Shown piece after piece: positions 1 to 5,483 of a DNA stretch of 7,116 nucleotides (its first letter is position 1; every line of letters starts with the position of its first letter). The stretch comes from an uncultured Microbacteriaceae bacterium (GTDB taxonomy: Bacteria; Actinomycetota; Actinomycetes; Actinomycetales; Microbacteriaceae), in assembly GCA_937896185.1 (NCBI GenBank), contig CALBMG010000206.1, positions 1 to 7,116 of the forward strand, read 5' to 3'. The notes below the pieces were generated by a model. It did no database searches, was not told the origin of the DNA, and saw only the letters and a list, made by a program, of their open reading frames with translations. A program made the translations under genes and the position numbers.

Positions 1-4
1 CGGT

Positions 5-307
5 GTGAAGCGGCTGCGGTGCGGGTTCCTGATGAACTCGCTGAAACCGGACGAACAGCCGTTCGTGGCCGAGGCCGTCGCCACCGATGGCCGGACGCCG
101 TGGTTCCGGGTGATCGTCATGGGGATGCGGAAGAGAACCCTGCACAACGGGGCGATTGTCCGCGAACGAATGGACATCGGCTTTCCCCGCTACATCCCCG
201 GCGTCGGGGCGTTGTGGCACCTGCGATTCGGATTCGATGCACCGCTGCGGGACTGGATCGAAGAACAGGGCGAAGACCCGGACGACGTGATCGGAATGCC
301 TTTCTGA
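5..307 (+). CDS. Hypothetical protein, possibly 5'-truncated by the window edge
   Basis: I do not recognise this protein. The frame reads to TGA at 305-307 and is still open at the left edge. The GTG at 5 is only the first possible start in view and the ATG at 32 is an alternative. Neither has a visible ribosome binding site, so the true start may lie upstream. From the GTG it is about 100 residues. The middle is basic (GMRKRTLHNG, residues about 40-49), followed by an aromatic and glycine-rich stretch (PRYIPGVGALWHLRFGF, about 61-77) that suggests a small beta-rich fold. The C-terminus is acidic (EEQGEDPDD). There is no signal peptide or membrane segment. The next gene begins 10 nt downstream with its own Shine-Dalgarno sequence, so the two are probably co-transcribed. 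Confidence 0.6.
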   Translation: MKRLRCGFLMNSLKPDEQPFVAEAVATDGRTPWFRVIVMGMRKRTLHNGAIVRERMDIGFPRYIPGVGALWHLRFGFDAPLRDWIEEQGEDPDDVIGMPF

Positions 308-317
308 AAGGAACGAC

Positions 318-596
318 ATGCGAGAGACGACCAACGGAGAACCCGCTCAGCCTCAACGCTGGTGGGTGGACCACATGCACGGGGTCCAGTCCGGCCGAAT
401 GGTGGACACGCAGACCGGCAAGGCTGTGCTGAGCGACCACAGGGGATTCCACATTATCGACATCGACCAGTTGAAGTCGAGTTACGTCGAAGCGTGCCAA
501 GAGGCATTGGAACGGCTCGGCAAGGTGCAGGCGGACATCAACAGCCGATTCGTCAACCTGATGGCCGACATGGCGAAAGCGGCGAAGGTGAAGTGA
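318..596 (+). CDS. Hypothetical small protein with helical C-terminus
   Basis: A 92-residue protein of unknown function. The ATG at 318 is preceded by AAAGGA at about 307-312, a good Shine-Dalgarno spacing. The N-terminal half (residues about 14-50) is rich in W, H, G and D, including RWWVDHMHG, and looks compact and globular. Residues about 53-92 (LKSSYVEACQEALERLGK onward) form one long amphipathic helix, possibly a coiled-coil or dimerisation segment, ending in a basic tail (KAAKVK). There is no signal peptide or membrane segment. It sits between two other small plus-strand genes. Its stop overlaps a possible GTG start at 593 (GTGA), a coupling arrangement repeated along this operon. Coding status rests on position, ribosome binding site and composition rather than a known family. 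Confidence 0.7.
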   Translation: MRETTNGEPAQPQRWWVDHMHGVQSGRMVDTQTGKAVLSDHRGFHIIDIDQLKSSYVEACQEALERLGKVQADINSRFVNLMADMAKAAKVK

Positions 597-652
597 TTCG
601 CGACCTCCGCGACATGATCGCGGCGGCCGAGCGGGAGCACGCGGAATTCTGA
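593..652 (+). CDS. Possible 19-residue mini-ORF
   Basis: A very short frame that starts with GTG overlapping the stop of the preceding gene (GTGA) and ends at TGA 650-652. The predicted peptide is a single charged helix, roughly VIRDLRDMIAAAEREHAEF. The GTGA overlap matches junctions of better-supported genes in this operon, and without it there is an unexplained gap of about 70 nt in an otherwise packed unit. Against it are the length, a weak Shine-Dalgarno (GAAGGTG, very close to the start) and no known relative. It could be a remnant of a longer gene, or simply the leader of the next one. Confidence 0.3.
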   Translation: MIRDLRDMIAAAEREHAEF

Positions 653-668
653 AAGGGGGAAGGTGGAG

Positions 669-875
669 ATGGCGACGACTATCGACAATGACCGCCGAGG
701 CGAGTTGTGGTCTTTACTGCGAGACGTGCTTTCGCAAGGGAGCGCCATCGGCGACGACTACCGGAACGGCGTTTATGCCGGTTACGAATCGTACTCGGCC
801 CGTCTCGACGCCGCCGCACGGGAGCGAGCGGACCAACTCGCGGCCATGCTCGCCGCACGGGAGGCCCGCCAGTGA
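669..875 (+). CDS. Hypothetical 68-residue helical protein
   Basis: Unknown function. The ATG at 669 is chosen because GGGGGAAGG (655-663) lies at normal Shine-Dalgarno distance. A GTG two codons upstream at 663 is an alternative in the same frame. The protein is mostly helical. Residues about 9-20 (RGELWSLLRDVL) form an amphipathic helix, a short loop with GDDYRNGVYAGYESYSARL follows, then an alanine- and arginine-rich helix (AAARERADQLAAMLAAREAR) to the end. There are no cysteines, membrane segments or signal peptide. Its TGA at 873-875 overlaps the GTG start of the next gene (GTGA), implying translational coupling. A small helix-bundle or partner-binding protein is plausible but not shown. 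Confidence 0.65.
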   Translation: MATTIDNDRRGELWSLLRDVLSQGSAIGDDYRNGVYAGYESYSARLDAAARERADQLAAMLAAREARQ

Positions 876-1177
876 ACACGACCACCCACGACGAAGCGAC
901 GGATGTGCGAGCCGATTGTGAGACACTGCTTGCCGAAAAGCACATGTTCCACGACGAGATTATCAAACGTCTCGCCCGCGCCTACCTCTCGCAGCGTGCC
1001 GAACTCGCACGTCTGCGGGCCGCTAACGCGGGGCTGGTGGAAGACTTGGAAACAATCGAGAGAGAGAGAACCGACTGGAAACTCTGCACTGACGGTAACG
1101 TCGAGCGGCTTCAGTCGATGATTCGCGCCGCCCTGGCCCGGCACGCGGCCACGAACGCGGGGGAGGAGCGGAAGTGA
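872..1177 (+). CDS. Hypothetical coiled-coil protein
   Basis: A 101-residue protein of unknown function. The start is set at GTG 872, overlapping the previous stop as GTGA, with GGGAGG at 859-864 as Shine-Dalgarno. The longer frame reaching back to 707 would overlap the previous gene completely and is rejected. After a polar N-terminus (NTTTHDEATD), residues about 13-68 are nearly continuous heptad-like helix (LAEKHMFHDEII, then RAELARLRAANAGLVEDL, then ETIERERTDW), a strong coiled-coil candidate. A shorter helix (VERLQSMIRAALARHA) precedes the basic tail. This layout is common in small phage proteins of unknown role. The stop is joined to the next start as TGATG. Confidence 0.7.
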   Translation: MNTTTHDEATDVRADCETLLAEKHMFHDEIIKRLARAYLSQRAELARLRAANAGLVEDLETIERERTDWKLCTDGNVERLQSMIRAALARHAATNAGEERK

Positions 1178-1530
1178 TGACGCAGATTGACCCGACGGCC
1201 GTGCGAGCGGCTGAGAAACGATTGCGGTCCTGTGCCGGCGATTGGCGGCTGTTCCCCTACCCGACCGCTCCGGACGACATGAAGTTGCTCGCCGACGCCT
1301 ACCTCGACCTCACCGACCCGACGCCGCTGACGGTGGAGCGGCTGGTGGGTATGGGGTTCACGCGGAACGGCCAACAGTATTCGTTCGGTGACATCCGAGT
1401 TGACCATGTTCACGACGGAGTGAACGGGTTCAAGTGGTGGATGATGGGTGTTCAATCATCACCGCTGATTCGCCCCAAGCCCCGCACCGCCGGCGAACTG
1501 CGGCAACTCCTGATGAGGATGGGAAAGTGA
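1177..1530 (+). CDS. Hypothetical protein, globular
   Basis: A 117-residue protein without a recognised family. The ATG at 1177 is in a TGATG junction with the preceding gene, and GGAGGAG at 1162-1168 is well placed as Shine-Dalgarno. A GTG at 1174 in the same frame is possible. Residues about 6-20 form a basic helix (PTAVRAAEKRLRSC), about 33-49 an acidic helix (DDMKLLADAYLDLTD), and about 50-85 look beta-rich (PLTVERLVGMGFTRNGQQYSFGDIRVDHV), followed by FKWWMMGVQ and a helical C-terminus (TAGELRQLLMRMGK). The 'LTVERLV.MGF' followed by short strands resembles small planctomycete and phage hypothetical proteins, but I cannot name a family. The stop overlaps the next start as TGATG. Confidence 0.7.
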   Translation: MTQIDPTAVRAAEKRLRSCAGDWRLFPYPTAPDDMKLLADAYLDLTDPTPLTVERLVGMGFTRNGQQYSFGDIRVDHVHDGVNGFKWWMMGVQSSPLIRPKPRTAGELRQLLMRMGK

Positions 1531-1952
1531 TGACCCCGACCGAACTGGCGGAACTGCGGGCGATGAGCGAATGGATTCTCGGGCCTAGCTTCTACGTCGA
1601 AGCTCGCGTCGGTTCCGAGAATCATCGCGGCGAATGCTGTCGAGCGTTGATGAATGGGGGCGGTCGAAACGAACCGGCCGACGAACTGCTGAAGAGGTTC
1701 GCCCGCGCCTTCCTCGCCGCACCCCCGCCGCTCGCGTGGACCGACGCGAAGCCGACGGTGCCGGGGTGGTACTGGTTCAAAGGACCGCTCCAAAAAACTG
1801 TCAAGGTCGTTGAGATACGAACCTTGTGCGATGAAGACGACGAACTCGTAATTGGCCACCCAATTCGATACATGCCGTTGGCCACTTGTTTTGGCCAGTT
1901 CGCCGGCCCGATCCCACTGCCGGTGGACCTCGAAGTTAAGGAGATGGGATGA
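1530..1952 (+). CDS. Phage-type small protein with GWYW and GPIPLP motifs
   Basis: A 140-residue protein. The ATG at 1530 lies in a TGATG junction, with GAGG and GGGAAAG just upstream. The frame continues upstream but that part overlaps the previous gene. The N-terminal half (residues about 1-67) is helical with a conserved-looking RFARAFLAA end. The second half from about residue 69 begins AWTDAKPTVPGWYWFKG and ends FAGPIPLPVDLE. A tryptophan, 'KPT.PGWYW' and a closing 'GPIP.P' recur in small hypothetical proteins of phages and planctomycetes, related in feel to DUF551-type proteins. I know of no established biochemical role, and the family link is from memory. The stop shares ATGA with the next gene. 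Confidence 0.75.
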   Translation: MTPTELAELRAMSEWILGPSFYVEARVGSENHRGECCRALMNGGGRNEPADELLKRFARAFLAAPPPLAWTDAKPTVPGWYWFKGPLQKTVKVVEIRTLCDEDDELVIGHPIRYMPLATCFGQFAGPIPLPVDLEVKEMG

Positions 1953-2158
1953 AACTCAAGAACCGCAGCGAAATCGTCGAGGTAGCGAGGTCGGTATTGG
2001 CCCGAGCGGTCGAGATACGCAAATTTCCGATTGCAGTACAGGATCACCTCGACACGCAGCACCGACGGTATGTGGTAAACGAGCAGGCAAACGCCTCCGT
2101 GTTTCTCGCCGAAACCTTGCTCGAATTGCTCAAGGAACCGCACCAAGCCACCCACTGA
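1949..2158 (+). CDS. Hypothetical 69-residue protein
   Basis: Unknown function. The ATG at 1949 overlaps the preceding stop (ATGA) and AAGGAG at 1938-1943 is a strong Shine-Dalgarno, so the start is well supported. The protein is helical: RSEIVEVARSVLARAVEIRK (about 6-25), a middle stretch with DHLDTQHRRYVVNEQAN, then ASVFLAETLLELLKE. The N-terminus is basic. Codon use is less GC-biased (CAA, AAA and TTG appear) than in its neighbours, which may mean more recent arrival, though the gene is too short to judge. It is followed after 20 nt by the TIGR02996 gene. Confidence 0.7.
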   Translation: MKLKNRSEIVEVARSVLARAVEIRKFPIAVQDHLDTQHRRYVVNEQANASVFLAETLLELLKEPHQATH

Positions 2159-2178
2159 CCATCGAAGGAGGCCCGCCC

Positions 2179-3012
2179 ATGACCGACGAAGCCGCTCTAC
2201 TCGACACGATTCGCGACAGGCCGGACGACGACACGCCGCGACTTGTGTACGCCGATTTCGTTGAAGAACGCGGCGGGTCGGGCGATGCGGAGTTCGCGGA
2301 GTTTATTCGGGTAGGTTGCGAGTTGGCGAAGACTTCGGAGACGAAGACTTTCAACCAACTCATACATCAGGTCGAATGGCATAGTCGCAAATCGTCCGAA
2401 TGGGGCCGAAACGCACGATTCGTTTTGAGCAATCCGGCGGATCGAATTGGGGTCATGCTCTACGACGATGCCAACCCGGAACATCAAACGCTCTGCTCTC
2501 GCGAACGCGAACTCTGGCCCGCCGTGCGGGGACGGTTCGAGGCGGTGGTTCCGCAGCCGACTATCGACGGCGTGCTACCAGTCGCGTTAGACGAGAATTC
2601 ACCGGTGACAACGTTCCGTCGTGGTCTGCCCGCCGAAGTGCGCGGCCCGCTGGCGGTGCTGGTGGGCGGGGGCCGCACGCCCGGCATCGTCGCGGAATTG
2701 CGGCGGAGCTGGCCCGTGGTGCGGGCGGTGGCGGTGGATAAGAAGCCGTTGGAGTTCGATGGTCGATTCCTTTGGCATAACGCGGAACACCGGCTGACGA
2801 GTAGCGAACACGACAACGACACGCGACCGCCGGACCATCTGCCGGCCGAGTTGTTCAATCGGCTCTCTGGGTTCATTCCTCGCGATGCCCACGTCACGGA
2901 TGCGGTTCGTGGCTGGCCCACCGAACCCGCCGCGTTCAACGCACTTTCAACCGCGATTATCGCGGTGGCGGATGGGCAGATTGCGAAAGGGGTCGAACAT
3001 GCCGCCCGCTGA
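2179..3012 (+). CDS. TIGR02996 domain-containing protein
   Basis: A 277-residue protein and the largest gene in the window. The ATG at 2179 has GAAGGAG (2164-2170) eight bases upstream. The frame is open further upstream but the extension overlaps two other genes and is rejected. The first 45 residues (MTDEAALLDTIRDRPDDDTP, then RLVYADFVEERG and AEFIRVGCEL) match the TIGR02996 repeat-companion domain, a planctomycete signature best known from Gemmata, where it heads proteins with leucine-rich or other variable repeats. Its biochemical role is unknown. Residues about 60-277 show no obvious leucine-rich repeats. There is an RERELW segment near residue 112 and a 'VTTFRRGLPAEV' segment near 145, which is typical of TIGR02996 proteins. 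The C-terminus overlaps the next gene by 14 nt. Confidence 0.88.
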   Translation: MTDEAALLDTIRDRPDDDTPRLVYADFVEERGGSGDAEFAEFIRVGCELAKTSETKTFNQLIHQVEWHSRKSSEWGRNARFVLSNPADRIGVMLYDDANPEHQTLCSRERELWPAVRGRFEAVVPQPTIDGVLPVALDENSPVTTFRRGLPAEVRGPLAVLVGGGRTPGIVAELRRSWPVVRAVAVDKKPLEFDGRFLWHNAEHRLTSSEHDNDTRPPDHLPAELFNRLSGFIPRDAHVTDAVRGWPTEPAAFNALSTAIIAVADGQIAKGVEHAAR

Positions 3013-3205
3013 CCCATCCTGGCTGACCGACCTCCGCGAACTGCGGCGGGCGCTCGGCTGGGTGTTGCAGGCGTCGCCCGCGTACCGTCGGCCCATCGGC
3101 GCGCCGAATAGCGTGGCGAGAACAATCCAAGACGAACAGATCGTGGCCGAAGACGCGGCGAAACTGGTCCTCGCACGAACGGAGATTTACGATGCAGCCC
3201 GCTGA
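2999..3205 (+). CDS. Hypothetical 68-residue protein
   Basis: Unknown function. The ATG at 2999 lies inside the last codons of the TIGR02996 gene, giving a 14-nt overlap, with AAAGGGG at about 2986-2992 as Shine-Dalgarno. The protein begins MPPADPSWLTDLRELRRALG. The tryptophan and amphipathic helix (about 8-27) are followed by a proline-rich turn (SPAYRRPIGAPN) and a second helix (VARTIQDEQIVAEDAAKLVLAR) up to YDAAR. It has no cysteines, signal peptide or membrane helix. The start and end of this gene use almost the same nucleotide junction, ATGCxGCCCGCTGA (see findings). The ending AAR is shared with the upstream protein. Confidence 0.65.
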   Translation: MPPADPSWLTDLRELRRALGWVLQASPAYRRPIGAPNSVARTIQDEQIVAEDAAKLVLARTEIYDAAR

Positions 3206-3623
3206 CCTCGCCACCATTCGCGATGCCCTCGCGACAGTGCGAGAACTATCTGTCTATGACCGCGAGTGTACGGATGCGGAGTGGGCCTCTATCAACATCG
3301 CGTCGCGACTCCTCGCCCGCGAACTCGTCCGCCTCATCGACGCGGGGGAGGCGGTGCGGAAGGTGGTGTGTGCGGTGGTGTGTGCAGCGTGTGGCGGCGA
3401 TGGTTACGGCTATGACCCAAGCGAACGAGAGATATGGGGTGCCCAACCGTGCGACCGATGCGAAGGACAAGGCTACACCCTGGAACCGCTGTTCGCGGTG
3501 GAGGAGCCGTGCCCCACCTGCCACGGCCGGAGGAAGGTCTACGAGCAATCGGAGACGGGCCAGGACTACGGCGAGTGGCCGTGCCCGACGTGTTGCCCAG
3601 AAGGAAAGGAGGTGGGGAAGTGA
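3192..3623 (+). CDS. DnaJ-like cysteine-rich zinc-finger protein
   Basis: A 143-residue protein. The ATG at 3192 overlaps the preceding gene by 14 nt and has an ACGGAG Shine-Dalgarno. Residues 1-60 are helical and of unknown function (ADLATIRDALATVREL, then INIASRLLARELVRLIDAG). The C-terminal half carries four CxxC elements: CAACGGDG (about 68), CDRCEGQG (about 90), CPTCHGRR (about 111) and CPTCCPEG (about 133). The order and spacing follow the CxxCxGxG pattern of the DnaJ central domain, which binds two zinc ions and contacts unfolded protein. The fourth element has lost the usual C-x-G-x-G glycine. There is no J domain (no HPD), so a full Hsp40 role is unlikely. Stand-alone versions of this domain are common in phage and planctomycete small proteins. 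Zinc binding is expected; the target is unknown. Confidence 0.8.
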   Translation: MQPADLATIRDALATVRELSVYDRECTDAEWASINIASRLLARELVRLIDAGEAVRKVVCAVVCAACGGDGYGYDPSEREIWGAQPCDRCEGQGYTLEPLFAVEEPCPTCHGRRKVYEQSETGQDYGEWPCPTCCPEGKEVGK

Positions 3624-3703
3624 AGTGCAAGCATGAATCTTTCGCGTGTTCGGTCCCTGATTCCATCGGCGGATTCACGATGCGGAAAGGCGGCAAGCGA
3701 TGA
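3620..3703 (+). CDS. 27-residue mini-protein with Cys/His N-terminus
   Basis: A tiny gene, too short for most callers, but unusually well supported. The GTG at 3620 overlaps the previous stop (GTGA) and is preceded by AAGGAGGTG (3606-3614), a near-perfect Shine-Dalgarno. Its own stop overlaps the next ATG (ATGA at 3700). Without it the next gene would be separated from the operon by about 75 nt. The peptide begins KCKHESFACSVPDS and ends in a basic MRKGGKR tail. The 'CKHE.F.C.V' opening resembles the first strand of longer small phage proteins that go on to a second CxxC zinc-ligand pair; that half is missing here, so this may be a shortened member. Metal binding is only possible, since two cysteines and one histidine are present. 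That family resemblance is from memory. Confidence 0.55.
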   Translation: MKCKHESFACSVPDSIGGFTMRKGGKR

Positions 3704-4275
3704 CTACCCCAACCACTCTCAAACTCTCCGACCTCGCCGGCCCCGACGCCGACGGCTGGTCCGACGTGGCCGTGTTCGTGCGTGCGGACGGCAGCGAGAG
3801 CGAGCCGTTTCTCGTTTATGAACCGCGACGACCGAACTGCTACGTTCAATATCCGAAGATGATATCGCCGTCATGGGTGTGGGATGACCCCGTCCGCCGC
3901 CTCGGCCGTGGCCGGCTGGTTCCGGCGCGAATCGAGATGGAGGTGGAGACGGGGGCGGACGACACGATTCGCGACCTTCGCCGCAAACTCGCCGAAGCCG
4001 GCGTCGAAGGTTCGCCGCCACCGGGCGGGCAAGGAACTATTCCGACGCTGCTGGCCCGCACACAAGACGCGGAAGAACAGGTGCGGAAACTGCGGAAGGC
4101 GTTGCAACTTGAATTGGTCTCTCTGACTTCGATGGTGCACTGCGGAGAACAGTACGAAAAGCATCGTCCGTGTTGCTCGCACCATGAATGCCACATGGCG
4201 TTTCGGCTCCGTGCCGCCCTCGCCGCGACCTCCCTCACCCCTTCCGCCGCCCCTTCGCCGGATTCGGCGGGGTAG
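3700..4275 (+). CDS. Hypothetical protein with coiled coil and C-terminal Cys/His cluster
   Basis: A 191-residue protein of unknown function. The ATG at 3700 overlaps the preceding stop (ATGA), with GGAAAGG at 3684-3690. Residues about 1-80 form a globular beta-rich part (SDLAGPDADGWSDVAVFVRA, FLVYEPRR, SPSWVWDDPVRRLGRGRLVP). From about 87 comes a helix (DTIRDLRRKLAEAG), a proline-glycine linker, and a second coiled-coil stretch (AEEQVRKLRKALQLELVSL, about 127-145). Near the C-terminus HCGEQYEKHRPCCSHHECHM contains four cysteines and four histidines, a possible metal site. The last 15 residues are low-complexity (A, P, S) and run into the repeat-rich region, so the annotated end may have been altered by sequence change there. 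It is the last gene of the overlapping operon. Confidence 0.72.
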   Translation: MTTPTTLKLSDLAGPDADGWSDVAVFVRADGSESEPFLVYEPRRPNCYVQYPKMISPSWVWDDPVRRLGRGRLVPARIEMEVETGADDTIRDLRRKLAEAGVEGSPPPGGQGTIPTLLARTQDAEEQVRKLRKALQLELVSLTSMVHCGEQYEKHRPCCSHHECHMAFRLRAALAATSLTPSAAPSPDSAG

Positions 4276-4648
4276 CGGGCGTTCCTCGCGGAGACGACGA
4301 CCGATGTTCGCACCACCGTGGATGATGAGTGGGTCGCTGTCGCGGTCTGGGTCTGTGTCTTGGTCTGGGTCTGGGTCTTGGTCTGGGTGGTCTGGGTCGC
4401 GGTCTGGGTCTGGGTCTGGGTCTGGGTCTTGGTCTGGGTCGTGGTCGCGGTCGCGGTCTGGGTCGCGGTCGCGGTCGGGGTCGCTGTCGCGGTCGCGGTC
4501 GCTGTCGCGGTCGCGGTCGGGGTGCATCGCGCCTTCGTTGATATGCCAGTTGTCCGCATGGCCCAACGACCTCGGATACATCGCGGCCGGCGTGTTCCAC
4601 GGCGAAATTGCCGAGCCTTTTTACGACAAACTTCAGGAGGACGGGACA
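4276..4648. other. Gene-poor interval with hexamer satellite and possible gene remnant
   Basis: Between the end of the first operon and the next supported start there are 373 bp. About half is the hexamer satellite at 4333-4521. The rest holds no confident gene. The plus frame of the downstream gene is open across the whole interval, back to 4184. Bases 4528-4648 translate in that frame to plausible protein (for example SAWPNDLGYIAAGVFHGEIA) with ordinary GC-biased third positions. This could be the tail of a decayed gene, or an N-terminal extension. No promoter or U-rich terminator was recognised. Confidence 0.5.
4333..4521 (+). repeat. GTCNNN hexamer tandem repeat (31 units)
   Basis: Thirty-one consecutive six-base units beginning GTC, with a single extra GTG triplet after the ninth unit. 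The commonest units are GTCTGG, mostly in the left half, and GTCGCG, mostly in the right half; GTCTTG, GTCGCT, GTCGTG and GTCGGG also occur. Because the period is six and the single break is three, all frames stay open on both strands: Ser-Gly/Ser-Arg repeats on plus, Asp-Pro/Asp-Arg or Pro-Arg on minus. That explains several long overlapping frames here that are not genes. The split between GTCTGG and GTCGCG blocks suggests growth by slippage from two founding units. No function is evident. Confidence 0.93.
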
Positions 4649-4918
4649 ATGATTTTTGACCTGAAAGAGAAAGGCAAATACTTCATCGAGACGTTCGGCA
4701 AAAACTATCTCGGCGAAGTGAAAGAGATCACGACCACCAGAGTCGTTCTCGTGAAATGTTCGTGGGTCGCGGACACCGGTCGATTCGGCGAGTTCATGCG
4801 AAAGGGCAAGCCGGCGGAAAACGAGCCGTACCCAGACGATTTCGAAGTGCAGGTGCCTCTCGCGTACATCGCAAACGTGACCGAGTGGCCGCACAAACTG
4901 GTTCGTGAAACGATTTAA
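4649..4918 (+). CDS. Small WVADTGRF-motif protein (phage-associated hypothetical family)
   Basis: An 89-residue protein. The ATG at 4649 is fixed by AGGAGG at 4635-4640, eight bases upstream. The frame is open for another 465 bp upstream through the hexamer satellite, but no start there is as good. The core reads YLGEVKEITTTRVVLVKCSW then VADTGRFGEFM, and the end is YIANVTEWPHKLVRE. A short beta-barrel-like 'G.V..I....VVL..ASW..DTGRF' core followed by a second strand and a 'W.HKL.R' ending is familiar from small hypothetical proteins in phages and prophage regions of many bacteria. No biochemical function is established to my knowledge. Codon use is somewhat less GC-biased than its neighbours (AAA, GAA and ATT are frequent). 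It is cytoplasmic, with no signal peptide. Confidence 0.82.
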   Translation: MIFDLKEKGKYFIETFGKNYLGEVKEITTTRVVLVKCSWVADTGRFGEFMRKGKPAENEPYPDDFEVQVPLAYIANVTEWPHKLVRETI

Positions 4919-4972
4919 CTTTTCATCAAATGCAATCAACCTTCGCCCCGGATGATTGCACGCGAGGTTCCG

Positions 4973-5068
4973 ATGATGGCCGGGCGATTCGAGTTTGGCA
5001 ACGACCGCCGCGCGTTGATTCGCCGGATCCTGGTCGCGAACGATACGGATACGCGGAGAAGGAGATAG
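4973..5068 (+). CDS. Possible 31-residue basic ORF
   Basis: A short frame filling the gap between two better genes. The ATG ATG at 4973 is preceded by GAGG (4964-4967), and TAG at 5066-5068 stops one base before the GTG of the next gene. The peptide MMAGRFEFGNDRRALIRRIL continues to an arginine-rich end (RRRR). The reading looks protein-like in its first 23 residues (mixed hydrophobic and charged, GC-biased third positions), while the end is set by the ribosome binding site of the next gene. It may be a real short basic peptide or the truncated start of a longer ancestor. No family is recognised. Confidence 0.4.
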   Translation: MMAGRFEFGNDRRALIRRILVANDTDTRRRR

Positions 5069-5069
5069 C

Positions 5070-5483
5070 GTGGCGAAGGCGACGGCGGAACCCGGCGAGA
5101 GACTGGACGACGCGGAGATTGCCGCCGTTCGTTCGCCGGTTCCGTCTCGCGAGTGGGTCTATCGCACGCTCGGAGAGTGGGCGGTGGATCTTTACCCGAA
5201 CGCCATTGCGGCTCGACTCGTCATCGACATCCCGAACGGTGCGGCAGTGGCGTCGGCAAGTTTGCCGATCCCGCTGCCGGCTCCGTCCGACGCGACGGTC
5301 GAGGATCGCATCGTGTCGTTCCTGTCGGGCTTCCACCCAGAGACTTGGGTCAAAGGTCGGGTGATCGCGGCCGAGGTTGACATGGAGTACGGCGGTGGGC
5401 AGTTCGGCAAAGTGATGGCCGAACTGTCGAAGGTAAAAAAGATTTTGGAGTCAAATACCGCCGGTTATCGCTTGAAATCCTAG
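5070..5483 (+). CDS. Hypothetical protein with winged-helix-like C-terminus
   Basis: A 137-residue protein. The start is GTG at 5070, with GAGAAGGAG (5057-5064) five bases upstream. The N-terminal half includes SREWVYRTLGEWAVDLYPNA (about 27-46) and a strand-rich segment (ARLVIDIPNGAAVASASLPI). After a proline-rich linker (LPIPLPAPSD), residues about 80-137 follow a winged-helix pattern: helix VEDRIVSFLSGF, then TWVKGRVIAAEV as the turn into a second helix, GGGQFGKVMAELSKVKKIL as a recognition-like helix, and a final wing SNTAGYRLKS. This is typical of small phage and plasmid DNA-binding modules. Binding DNA is an inference and the call is tentative. Its TAG runs directly into the 11-bp tandem repeat, which could be its operator, though nothing shows that. 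Confidence 0.72.
   Translation: MAKATAEPGERLDDAEIAAVRSPVPSREWVYRTLGEWAVDLYPNAIAARLVIDIPNGAAVASASLPIPLPAPSDATVEDRIVSFLSGFHPETWVKGRVIAAEVDMEYGGGQFGKVMAELSKVKKILESNTAGYRLKS

Noticed and set aside
1852..2178. N-terminal extension of the TIGR02996 frame back to 1852
   Set aside because: It overlaps two supported genes in other frames, reads as non-protein-like sequence, and the TIGR02996 domain starts naturally at the ATG of 2179 with a good Shine-Dalgarno.
2484..3176. Minus-strand frame of 230 codons opposite the TIGR02996 gene
   Set aside because: Arg/Ser/Pro-rich shadow typical of GC-rich antisense; no start signals, and it spans several plus-strand genes.
3846..4649. Long minus-strand frames (including 3871-4581 and 4235-4939) with Asp-Pro, Thr or Pro-Arg repeats
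   Set aside because: They are kept open by the hexamer satellite and the antisense of high-GC genes. They overlap supported plus-strand genes, have no ribosome binding site and encode low-complexity peptides.
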